Part shown: piece by piece, positions 1 to 5,866 of the stretch
How the letters are laid out: each line of letters opens with the position of its first letter
Numbering within the stretch: the stretch's first letter is position 1
Origin: Xanthobacteraceae bacterium
Lineage (GTDB): Bacteria > Pseudomonadota > Alphaproteobacteria > Rhizobiales > Xanthobacteraceae
Length of the DNA stretch: 6,958 nucleotides
Direction of reading: 5' to 3'
Assembly: GCA_025929595.1 (NCBI GenBank)
Contig: JAICQA010000140.1
Span: forward strand, 1-6,958
Made by a program: the position numbers and the translations under genes
Notes under the pieces: generated by a model
Told to the model about the DNA's origin: nothing
Seen by the model: the letters and a program-made list of their open reading frames with translations, nothing else
The model's database searches: none

Positions 1-668
1 CCATGCTGAAGCTCGCCAAGGTCACCAAGAACGACGTGGTCTACGACCTGGGATCGGGCGATGGCCGCATCCCGATCACGGCGGCCAAGACCTATGGCGC
101 GCGCGCCGTCGGCATCGACATCGATCCGCAGCGCATCAAGGAAGCGAACGAGAACGCGAAGAAGGCCGGCGTCACCGACCGCGTCACCTTCAAGCAGGAG
201 AACATCTTCACGACGTCGATCAAGGAAGCCGACGTCATCACGATGTATCTGCTTTCGAGCGTGAACCGGAAACTGCGCTCCCGGCTGCTCGACGAATTGC
301 GTCCCGGCACGCGGCTGGTGTCGCACGCCTTCGACATGGGCGACTGGGAAGCGGACGTTTACGAGCAGGTCGACGGACGCAGCGTCTATCTGTGGATCGT
401 GCCCGCCAAAGTGGACGGCCGATGGTCGGTGAAGGACGGCACGCAGACCTTCGATCTCAAGTTAGACCAGCGTTTCCAGATGTTTACCGGCACCGCGACG
501 GTCGCCGGCAAGGACGTGACGGTGAAAGACGGCAAGCTCAACGGCGCGCAGATCGCCTTTACGCTCGATCTCAACGGCAAGCCCGTGAGCTTCGAGGGCA
601 AAGTAACGGGCGACAAGATCGAAGGCAAAGCCGGCGGACGCGACTGGAGCGCGGCGAAGAAGGGTTGA
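1..668 (+). CDS. Class I SAM-dependent methyltransferase with C-terminal beta-rich domain (5'-partial)
   Basis: The first complete codon is at base 3. The ATG there is probably an internal methionine, because it aligns without gaps to Met46 of the full-length paralogue at 1988-2821. The true start, and any signal peptide, should lie left of the window. Counting from that Met, the SAM-binding motif I DLGSGDGR is at residues 15-22 and the acidic motif II GIDIDP at about 37-42. The segment MYLLSSVN (about 81-88) sits where many methyltransferases carry a catalytic (N/D)PPY, which is absent. Residues 136-208 form a second domain of short beta-strand-like blocks (DGRW...GTATVAGK...GKLNGAQIAF...FEGKVTGDKIEG), resembling the lipocalin-like beta modules attached to many secreted bacterial proteins. 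The protein ends in a basic tail. Substrate is unknown. It converges on the decarboxylase gene across a palindromic repeat. Confidence 0.88.
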   Translation, partial: MLKLAKVTKNDVVYDLGSGDGRIPITAAKTYGARAVGIDIDPQRIKEANENAKKAGVTDRVTFKQENIFTTSIKEADVITMYLLSSVNRKLRSRLLDELRPGTRLVSHAFDMGDWEADVYEQVDGRSVYLWIVPAKVDGRWSVKDGTQTFDLKLDQRFQMFTGTATVAGKDVTVKDGKLNGAQIAFTLDLNGKPVSFEGKVTGDKIEGKAGGRDWSAAKKG

Positions 669-671
669 CGC

Positions 672-765
672 TCGTCGTCCCGGACGGGGCGAAGTCGCCC
701 GGGACCGTAAGCGGTCAGCTGAGAACGATCCCGGGTCGCGCGCAAGCGCGCGCCCGGGACGACGA
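672..765. repeat. REP-like palindromic intergenic element
   Basis: The element fills the gap between two convergent genes. Its outer arms are a perfect 12-bp inverted repeat, TCGTCGTCCCGG (672-683) with its complement at 754-765. Inside lie three smaller hairpins: GGGCGA/TCGCCC (687-692 with 695-700), GACCG/CGGTC with loop TAAG (703-707 with 712-716), and a strong stem CCCGGG-t-CGCGCGC / GCGCGCGCCCGGG (730-743 with 746-758). The last competes with the outer arm for pairing. Such elements are commonly dispersed in Hyphomicrobiales genomes and may end transcription from both sides; no T-run typical of a rho-independent terminator follows either arm. It abuts the decarboxylase stop codon at 766. 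Confidence 0.75.
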
Positions 766-1812
766 TTAGAGCCCGAACACCTTCTCGGCGTTGGTCTGGT
801 AGAACGCCTTCTTCTCGTCCGCGCTGACCGGCAGCGCGTCCATCGCAACGACTTCATCCGGCTCGAACTGATACGGGTAATCCATCGCGTAGAGCACGCG
901 GTCGTTGCCCAGCACCTGACGGCAATACATCACCGCCGGCTCCCAGTTCATGCCGCTCGTCGTGATGTAGACGTTCTCGCGCAGATAGTCGCTGACCTTC
1001 TTCTTCAGGGGCTGCAGCGCCTCATAACGCTTCGAGCGCACCTGCGCGGCGTGCATGTAGTCGAGCCGCGGAATCCAGAACGGCATGCCCTCGCCGAGAT
1101 GGCCGAACACGACCTGCAATTTCGGGAAGCGGTCGAACACGCCGCTGGTGATGATCGTAAGCAGATGCAGCCCGCACTCGACCGCGAAGCCGTAGATCGC
1201 GCCGTCGAGCCCGCGCTCGATGAAAGGCTTCGCCATATCGACCGGTGGTCCGCTCGGATGCACATAGACCGGCACGTCGAGCGCCTCGGCGGCCTCGAAG
1301 ATCGGCCAGAACTTCTGGTCATTCAGGAATTCGCCGCGCGTATGCGAATTGATGACGGCGCCCTTGAGACCGAGCTTCTTGACTGCGCGCTCCATTTCCT
1401 TCGCGGCCGTCTGCGGGTCCTGCGGAGCGATCATGGCGAGCGCCGCATAGCGGCCCGGGTGCTTGCGGATCGCGTCGGCTACCATGTCGTTGCTCGCGCT
1501 CGCGAGGCTGTTCGCCTCCGGCGCGTCGAACACCTGCACGCCTGGCGCGGTATGCATTAGAAGCTGGACGTCGATGCCGCTCGCATCCATGTCGGCGATG
1601 CGCTCGTCACCGAGAGAGAGAATCCGCCGCAGCGTCGCGACCGAACGCGGGCTCGGGCTCGTGCCGTAATAGCCCCATAAGCTCTCGAACGCCGGATCCT
1701 TCAGCGCCTTCGTCTCCACGAGCTTCATATAGCGGTCGAAAATATCCTTCATCAGCCACGCTTCTTCCGTGGCGATGCGCTTGTAGGCCGCCTTGCCGAT
1801 TTTGGTTGTCAC
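766..1812 (-). CDS. Amidohydrolase-family aryl decarboxylase, LigW-like (5-carboxyvanillate decarboxylase type)
   Basis: A 348-residue cytoplasmic TIM-barrel protein of the amidohydrolase_2 family (ACMSD/gamma-resorcylate decarboxylase/LigW group), in which a divalent metal supports non-oxidative decarboxylation of hydroxybenzoates. Visible landmarks are RIATEEAW (12-19), SLWGYYGTSPS (44-54), INSHTRG (154-160), YVHPSGPP (183-190), FGHLGEGMPFWIPRLDYMH (236-254) and YAMDYPYQF (308-316). Likely metal ligands are Glu16, His185 and Asp311; from memory these match LigW Glu19/His188/Asp314 at a constant offset of three, with His238 and Arg249 also aligned. LigW converts 5-carboxyvanillate to vanillate in lignin-biphenyl degradation. 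The family call is firm; the exact substrate is inferred. The GTG start at 1812 is preferred because AGGGAGAG precedes it at good spacing and it gives the family's usual N-terminus. No partner pathway genes are adjacent. Confidence 0.93.
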   Translation of the reverse strand: MTTKIGKAAYKRIATEEAWLMKDIFDRYMKLVETKALKDPAFESLWGYYGTSPSPRSVATLRRILSLGDERIADMDASGIDVQLLMHTAPGVQVFDAPEANSLASASNDMVADAIRKHPGRYAALAMIAPQDPQTAAKEMERAVKKLGLKGAVINSHTRGEFLNDQKFWPIFEAAEALDVPVYVHPSGPPVDMAKPFIERGLDGAIYGFAVECGLHLLTIITSGVFDRFPKLQVVFGHLGEGMPFWIPRLDYMHAAQVRSKRYEALQPLKKKVSDYLRENVYITTSGMNWEPAVMYCRQVLGNDRVLYAMDYPYQFEPDEVVAMDALPVSADEKKAFYQTNAEKVFGL

Positions 1813-1818
1813 GCCGGA

Positions 1819-1826
1819 CTCTCCCT
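1819..1826 (-). promoter_or_regulatory. Shine-Dalgarno sequence fixing the decarboxylase GTG start
   Basis: On the minus strand AGGGAGAG lies just before GTG at 1812, with 8 bases between AGGGAG and the start codon. None of the upstream in-frame ATG codons (for example at 2034) is used in this reading. The longer form would add about 74 residues of non-family sequence and overlap the divergent methyltransferase gene. Confidence 0.7.
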
Positions 1827-1908
1827 GCACTTTCAGTAGATCGGCGTGCATCAAACAGATCGGCATCCGGCGGCGCAAGCATTTCCGGCCGTTCGCCGTC
1901 CGCACCAC

Positions 1909-1976
1909 GTGGGCAGAAGTGGGCAGCAATGGCACCGCAGCGCAGCCGTTATGATAGGCTTCGACGACCCGGGTCG
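1909..1976 (+). promoter_or_regulatory. Candidate promoter/operator region for the downstream methyltransferase
   Basis: The 175-base gap between the divergent starts at 1812 and 1988 contains three ordered elements. GTGGGCAG occurs twice in direct orientation (1909-1916 and 1919-1926), one helical turn apart. TATGAT at 1950-1955 matches the -10 consensus at five of six positions, but no good -35 box lies at the expected distance; that place directly follows the direct repeats. A perfect 12-base palindrome, CGACCCGGGTCG, spans 1965-1976, near the expected transcription start and 11 bases before the ATG. The first direct repeat also overlaps an 8-base palindrome CCACGTGG (1905-1912). The arrangement suggests an activator-assisted promoter with an operator, but this is inference from pattern only. 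Confidence 0.35.
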
Positions 1977-1987
1977 AGCTTAATTCC

Positions 1988-2821
1988 ATGACCGCGCTTC
2001 GCCTGTTCAGCGCCGCAATCATCCCCGTCACCATCGTCGCCTCGATGAGCGGCTACGGCATCGAAAATCGCTACAACGTTTTCATTCCGTATGTTCCGAC
2101 ACCCGAGTTCATTGTCGACCGCATGTTGGAGATGGCCGAGATCGGCAAGGACGATCTCCTGCTCGACCTCGGCTCCGGCGACGGGCGCATCGTGATCGCG
2201 GCCGCGCAACGCTATGGCGCACGCGGCCGCGGCGTCGAGATCGATCCAAAGCTCGTGGAAGAGTCGAAAGAGAATGCGCGCAAGGTCGGCGTCGATCACC
2301 TCGCGGAGTTCGTCGCGCAGGACATGTTCGTAGCAAAGATGGCCGACGCCAGTGTCCTCTCGCTCTATGTGCTGACAGCGTCGAATCTCGAATTGCGGCC
2401 GCGCATCCTGAGCGAAATGAAACCCGGCAGTCGCGTCGTCTCGCACCAGTTCAGCATGGGCGCATGGATCGCCGACAAACAGGAAAGCTACGGCGATATC
2501 CAGATTTACATGTGGTATGTGCCGGCGCGCGTCGCAGGCACATGGCGGCTCGACGACGGCAAGCGCACGTACATGCTGACCATCGAACAAAGCTACCAGG
2601 ACATCGGCGGCACGATGAAAATCGGCGATCGCACGCTGCCCCTGCGCCTGACGAAACTGCGCGGGGCGGAGATCGATTTTGCGGTCGACCTCGGCGAGGA
2701 GCGCCCCATTGTGTATCGCGGCCGCGTCTCGGACGGGATCATGGAGCCGAGGCCATCGCCGGGCGCCGTCCCGGGCTGGCGCGCGGTGCGGATCACCGCG
2801 CCCGTGCAGGAGATCAAGTAA
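1988..2821 (+). CDS. Class I SAM-dependent methyltransferase with N-terminal hydrophobic segment and C-terminal beta-rich domain
   Basis: A 277-residue full-length paralogue of the truncated methyltransferase at the left edge. Residues 5-19 form a hydrophobic stretch after a single Arg, consistent with a signal peptide or membrane anchor; no clear AxA cleavage site is visible. YVPTP (35-39) leads into the Rossmann fold, with motif I DLGSGDGR at 60-67, GVEIDP at 82-87 and a post-motif SLYVLTASN (125-133) that lacks an (N/D)PPY catalytic signature. The general look is that of DOT1-like/class I methyltransferases common in alphaproteobacteria. From about 181 a beta-rich domain follows (AGTWRLDDGK...GTMKIGDRTLP...LRGAEIDFAV...YRGRVSDG). 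The ATG at 1988 has only a weak ribosome-binding site; the ATG at 2045 would remove the hydrophobic segment. It is divergent from the decarboxylase and ends 7 bases before the convergent stop at 2829. Target molecule is unknown. Confidence 0.9.
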   Translation: MTALRLFSAAIIPVTIVASMSGYGIENRYNVFIPYVPTPEFIVDRMLEMAEIGKDDLLLDLGSGDGRIVIAAAQRYGARGRGVEIDPKLVEESKENARKVGVDHLAEFVAQDMFVAKMADASVLSLYVLTASNLELRPRILSEMKPGSRVVSHQFSMGAWIADKQESYGDIQIYMWYVPARVAGTWRLDDGKRTYMLTIEQSYQDIGGTMKIGDRTLPLRLTKLRGAEIDFAVDLGEERPIVYRGRVSDGIMEPRPSPGAVPGWRAVRITAPVQEIK

Positions 2822-2828
2822 GAAGCTG

Positions 2829-3941
2829 TCAGTTCCGACCGGCGACCGTGTTCTTCTTGATTACCAGCAGCAGATTGGAATCGTGCCCGCGCCAGCGGTA
2901 GCCGATGCCGAAATCGAGCTTCGGCGCCTTGCCCTGCCGGAAAATCTGCGCGAGTTGCGGCTGGTACATGCCGGGGAAAATCTCGATCGGTCCCAGATAG
3001 GCGCCGAACGGCTTGAGCAGCCAGTCTTCCTGCTTGAAGAGCCGCGCCGGCACGCCCGTGTCGTCCTGCACGATCGTCTGCGAACGGTCGAGCAGGAATT
3101 TGCGCACGTGCGAGAAATTGTTGCCGTGCAGGAGATAGGATGCGCTCTTGATCAGCGAATCGCCCGTGCCGAGCTTTTCGCAGAAGGCGAGGAAGCCGCT
3201 CGCCTTCGTGCCACCGTCGGAAAGATCGGTCGCGAAATAGTAAAGCGTCTGCCGCGGACCCGATCCCTGCGAAAAGACGATGCGCACGCCCGGATCGGTA
3301 CGTTCGCCGCGCTTCTGGCTGTGCTGCGCCACGTCGTGCGCCACGCCATGCCGGTCGAGATCGACAAGGCTGACCTCGTGGATCGTCTTGCCCGCGCGGG
3401 CGAGGAAGACATAGAGGATCGGCAGCGTGCCGCGGAGTTCGCCGTCCCGCAGCCGGCTGCTCATGTCCGACGTGATGAAGAAGCTGATATTGAGAATGGT
3501 GTTGAGCGACCCGCGGAGGCCGCCGAGATTGTAGCGCGTGCGCGGCGTGATCGCCGGGATCGGCCCGACCGGCTCGAGGCCCGCCAGCACATAGGTCGTC
3601 GCTTCCGGAAAGAAACTGTTGGCGTAGATAAAGTCCGGTCCGCTGAAGGTGTAGAAGAGCGGGCGCGGCCCGGCCTTCAGTTGCGCCGCCGACCAGGCGC
3701 GCACTTTCGAAAGTTGCTGCTTGTCGAGCTTGTCCCAGGCGGAGTCGAAATATTTCGCGTGCTGCTGCCAGGTTGCGTCGCGCGCGGCCATGGCTCCTGC
3801 GCCGTCCGCGGCGGCCGGAAGACCGGCGAGATAGCGGGCGGTTTCATTGAAATCCTTGCCGGTCTGGGCATGACCCTGGCCGCCGACCGCGGTCAGGAAC
3901 AGGGCGGCCGCGAGGGCCGCCGCGAATTTGATACGAGTCAT
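2829..3941 (-). CDS. Exported protein of unknown function
   Basis: A 370-residue protein that I do not recognise as any named family. The N-terminus is a classical signal peptide: MTRIK, a hydrophobic core at 6-18, and a likely cleavage after Ala25 (GHA-Q), so it should be periplasmic or secreted. No further membrane helix or lipobox is apparent. Conserved-looking stretches include YTFSGPDFIYANSFFPEATT (97-116), immediately followed by YVLAGLEPVG (117-126), then SFFITSDMSSRL (153-164), GTLPILYVFLARAG (171-184) and YLLHGNNFSHVRKFLLD (269-285). Strands followed by Gly/Pro turns suggest a mixed alpha/beta fold. There is one cysteine in the mature part (254), so no disulfide is predicted. Codon bias fits a real gene and it fills the region without overlap. 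Its ribosome-binding site is weak. It converges on the methyltransferase and diverges from the exported hydrolase. Confidence 0.85.
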   Translation of the reverse strand: MTRIKFAAALAAALFLTAVGGQGHAQTGKDFNETARYLAGLPAAADGAGAMAARDATWQQHAKYFDSAWDKLDKQQLSKVRAWSAAQLKAGPRPLFYTFSGPDFIYANSFFPEATTYVLAGLEPVGPIPAITPRTRYNLGGLRGSLNTILNISFFITSDMSSRLRDGELRGTLPILYVFLARAGKTIHEVSLVDLDRHGVAHDVAQHSQKRGERTDPGVRIVFSQGSGPRQTLYYFATDLSDGGTKASGFLAFCEKLGTGDSLIKSASYLLHGNNFSHVRKFLLDRSQTIVQDDTGVPARLFKQEDWLLKPFGAYLGPIEIFPGMYQPQLAQIFRQGKAPKLDFGIGYRWRGHDSNLLLVIKKNTVAGRN

Positions 3942-4152
3942 CGACCACGGCGCCCGGCAGGACGCCCCCTTTTGACGCGATTTCGATACTTTGGCTGGAT
4001 TCAGCCCGCTGGCGAGCCCCGCTTTTTACCACTTTCCTGTCGCGATTCAATTTTATCGGTTAGTGGTTCGGGGACAGCCTGCCTGTCATCTTGCCGCGCC
4101 CTGCTTTCGAAGGCGCTAACGGACGGCCGGACGATCCTGCGGTTTTGCGACG
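3942..4152. other. Divergent intergenic region
   Basis: These 211 bases separate the divergent starts of two exported-protein genes and must carry both promoters. The central part, about 4020-4065, is more A/T-rich than its surroundings. A plausible minus-strand promoter lies there and is listed separately. On the plus strand no convincing -35/-10 pair is visible; TTGACG at 3972-3977 has no partner at the right distance. No RNA gene or repeat was recognised. Confidence 0.5.
4023..4050 (-). promoter_or_regulatory. Possible sigma70-type promoter for the exported unknown protein
   Basis: Read on the minus strand, TTGAAT (4045-4050) and TAAAAA (4023-4028) stand 16 bases apart, each matching four of six consensus positions. 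Initiation would fall near 4016, giving a leader of roughly 75 bases before the start at 3941. The call is weak and rests on pattern and on the local A/T richness in an otherwise GC-rich window. Confidence 0.25.
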
Positions 4153-5136
4153 ATGCATCAGCGCCTACGGGCAATCTGGCCGAGCCTTGCCGCAGCAGTG
4201 GTAGCGCTTTCCTTGTTTGCCGCCACGCCTGTCAGCGCGCAAATCCAGAAGGCCGCGCCGCCCGCGCAGACCCAGAGCAAGACCAAGCTGGTCGAGTTCG
4301 AAATGTCGCCCTTCCCTTATGAGGGGATCAACCCCGCGACCGGCAAACCGTTCATCAATGTCGACGAGGCCGGCCGCCGCGGCCGCGTGAACGCGCGCGG
4401 CAAGGTGCTGTGGGAGGACGAAACCTTCAGCGACCAGCGCGTGCTGCTGCACATTCCGCGCGGCTTCGACATCAGGAAGCCGGCGATCATGATCGTGTTT
4501 TTCCACGGCCATGGCGCCGCGATCGACCGCGACGTACGCGACCGCCAGCGCGTGGCCGATCAGATCGCCCGCTCCGGCGCGAACGCGGTGCTCGTAGCCC
4601 CGCAGATGGCGGTGAAGGCCGCGGACTCGAGCGCCGGCATTTTCTGGGAACAGGGCATGTTTGCGCAGTTCCTGAACGAGGCGTCCGAGCAGCTCGCGCT
4701 GCTGCATGGCGGGCTCGGGATGACGCGTATCTTCGACAAGATGCCGGTGATGCTCGTCGCCTATAGCGGCGGCTATCTCGCGACCGCCTGGTGCGTCCAT
4801 CACGGCGGCGCCAATGACCGCATGCGCGGTGTCGTGCTGCTCGACGCGCTCTATGGTGAGCTCGACAAATACGAGCGCTTCATCGAGACGAGCCGCAAGG
4901 CGTTCTTCGTCAGCGCCTATCTCGGCTCGACGCGGGCGCGCAATCTCGAACTGCTGCGGACATTGCAGGAGCGGAATATCCCGGTGACGACCGAGCTCGG
5001 CGGCCAGCTCCGCCCGGGCTATGTCGCGATCGTCCCGGGCGGCAGCGGCGACAACCACACCGACTTCGCCAACCGCGCCTGGGGTACGAACCCGATCACC
5101 GAACTGCTCGACCGGATGCCGGAATACCGGCGCTAG
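4153..5136 (+). CDS. Exported alpha/beta-hydrolase-fold protein
   Basis: A 327-residue protein with a clear signal peptide: MHQRLR, a hydrophobic core at about 8-24, and VSA-Q cleavage after residue 29. A Lys/Gln/Pro/Ala linker (30-45) follows. The mature part looks like an alpha/beta hydrolase: IMIVFFHGHGA (112-122) is the strand plus oxyanion-hole turn; LVAYSGGY (201-208) is the nucleophile elbow with Ser205, in an A-x-S-x-G variant of GxSxG; VVLLDALYG (227-235) offers Asp231; GDNHTDF (299-305) offers His302. The triad Ser-Asp-His order is right for the fold. FNVDEAGRRGR-like sequence upstream of the fold (about 68-77) is unassigned. The substrate cannot be read from sequence; an esterase, lipase or peptidase is possible. 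The ATG at 4153 gives an intact signal peptide, although the ribosome-binding site is weak. Confidence 0.88.
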   Translation: MHQRLRAIWPSLAAAVVALSLFAATPVSAQIQKAAPPAQTQSKTKLVEFEMSPFPYEGINPATGKPFINVDEAGRRGRVNARGKVLWEDETFSDQRVLLHIPRGFDIRKPAIMIVFFHGHGAAIDRDVRDRQRVADQIARSGANAVLVAPQMAVKAADSSAGIFWEQGMFAQFLNEASEQLALLHGGLGMTRIFDKMPVMLVAYSGGYLATAWCVHHGGANDRMRGVVLLDALYGELDKYERFIETSRKAFFVSAYLGSTRARNLELLRTLQERNIPVTTELGGQLRPGYVAIVPGGSGDNHTDFANRAWGTNPITELLDRMPEYRR

Positions 5137-5211
5137 ATCGCGACTGATAAAATTCTAGCGATTCACGCAGGCCAGCATTAGGAGCCGCCTGTCAAAACAA
5201 GAAAACGGGGT

Positions 5212-5228
5212 TCGAAGAGGTTCTTCGA
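5212..5228 (+). promoter_or_regulatory. Hairpin over the ribosome-binding site of the downstream gene
   Basis: TCGAAGA (5212-5218) and its perfect complement TCTTCGA (5222-5228) enclose a 3-base loop GGT. The Shine-Dalgarno-like AAGAGG (5215-5220) is divided between the left arm and the loop, and the hairpin ends two bases before the ATG at 5231. If it folds in mRNA it would hide the ribosome-binding site; a regulatory role is inference. Confidence 0.45.
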
Positions 5229-5230
5229 GA

Positions 5231-5866
5231 ATGGCTTTCGGCAAGCGTAACGGTCCGCCTGCGGCCGCAGCCGCGCCGGTTTTCGCTCCTCTCCTGAATA
5301 TGCCTGCGGATTCGAGCGCCGAGGAGCCGGAGACGATACCGTCGATTCCGCAGACGCCCGCCGCCGCCTACCTGCCGCTCGACCCCTATCGTGTGCGCGA
5401 GCGCTTTGAAGAAAGCCGCGCACGGCTCGCCGCGCGCCACGAGGAAATGTCGCGCCGGTCGAGGGAACGCTTCGCGCAAGCGGAGGTCCGTCCGTTCTGT
5501 CTTGTCCCCGAGACGTTCTGGAGCGGAAAGGCCGCCGAATTGCTCTCGGCGCGGCTCGATCTCTTCCCCTATGACGACTGGAATGTAGCCTTCCTCGCGG
5601 CCGACGAGGCGAGCGCGGCCCTGCTCGATTTGCCGGCGCATCCGGGTGCGGCCGCGACGGCAACCGTCGGCGAAATTGAGAAGCTCCTCGCCGAGGCCGA
5701 CCTTCAGCTCGCAACCGGCTATGCGAGCGCCGAGCGCGCGCGCAATTTCTCGCAATATGCGCAGGAGCGCGAGGATGTCCGCGAGCGCCTGATCAAATTC
5801 GCCCGCAAGGTTCTCTTTGCGCTCGACGAAGACTGGGCGAAGAGCAAGCTGCAAACGGTCGACTGA
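5231..5866 (+). CDS. Hypothetical cytoplasmic protein, family not recognised
   Basis: A 211-residue protein without signal peptide or membrane segment. Residues 8-48 are a low-complexity Ala/Pro-rich, probably disordered head. A charged helix follows (about 52-86, DPYRVRERFEESRARLAARH onward) with the spacing of an amphipathic or coiled-coil segment. A central block with LVPETFWSGKAAELL (91-105) and DLFPYDDWNVAFLA (110-123) looks globular. The C-terminal third (146-205) is again strongly helical and rich in Arg, Glu and Ala. No catalytic or metal-binding motif is visible. Codon bias supports it as genuine. It starts 94 bases after the exported hydrolase gene and may be co-transcribed with it, though one partner is exported and the other is not. 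A hairpin overlies its ribosome-binding site. Confidence 0.8.
   Translation: MAFGKRNGPPAAAAAPVFAPLLNMPADSSAEEPETIPSIPQTPAAAYLPLDPYRVRERFEESRARLAARHEEMSRRSRERFAQAEVRPFCLVPETFWSGKAAELLSARLDLFPYDDWNVAFLAADEASAALLDLPAHPGAAATATVGEIEKLLAEADLQLATGYASAERARNFSQYAQEREDVRERLIKFARKVLFALDEDWAKSKLQTVD

Noticed and set aside
1949..2590. A minus-strand frame opposite the complete methyltransferase.
   Set aside because: The plus-strand gene has clear SAM-binding motifs and a paralogue; the antisense frame has neither.
3972..4000. TTGACG as a -35 box for the exported hydrolase.
   Set aside because: The sequence 17 bases further on (CTGGAT) is a poor -10, and the start codon is more than 150 bases away.
2679..4322. 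A very long open frame on the plus strand opposite the exported unknown protein.
   Set aside because: It is rich in Arg and Ala, has no family character, and overlaps three better genes; the minus-strand reading has a signal peptide and natural composition. GC-rich DNA commonly gives such antisense frames.
4165..5058. A long open frame on the minus strand opposite the exported hydrolase.
   Set aside because: Composition is His/Arg/Ala-rich and family-free, while the plus strand encodes a signal peptide and an alpha/beta hydrolase fold.
5131..5160. CGCTAG ... CTAGCG inverted repeat just after the hydrolase stop, possible terminator.
   Set aside because: The loop is 18 bases, the stem only 6 bp, and no T-run follows; not supported as a terminator.
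5178..5854. Two minus-strand frames opposite the 211-residue unknown protein.
   Set aside because: Both are Arg-rich shadows with no ribosome-binding site or motif; the plus-strand reading ends neatly two bases before the ogt stop.
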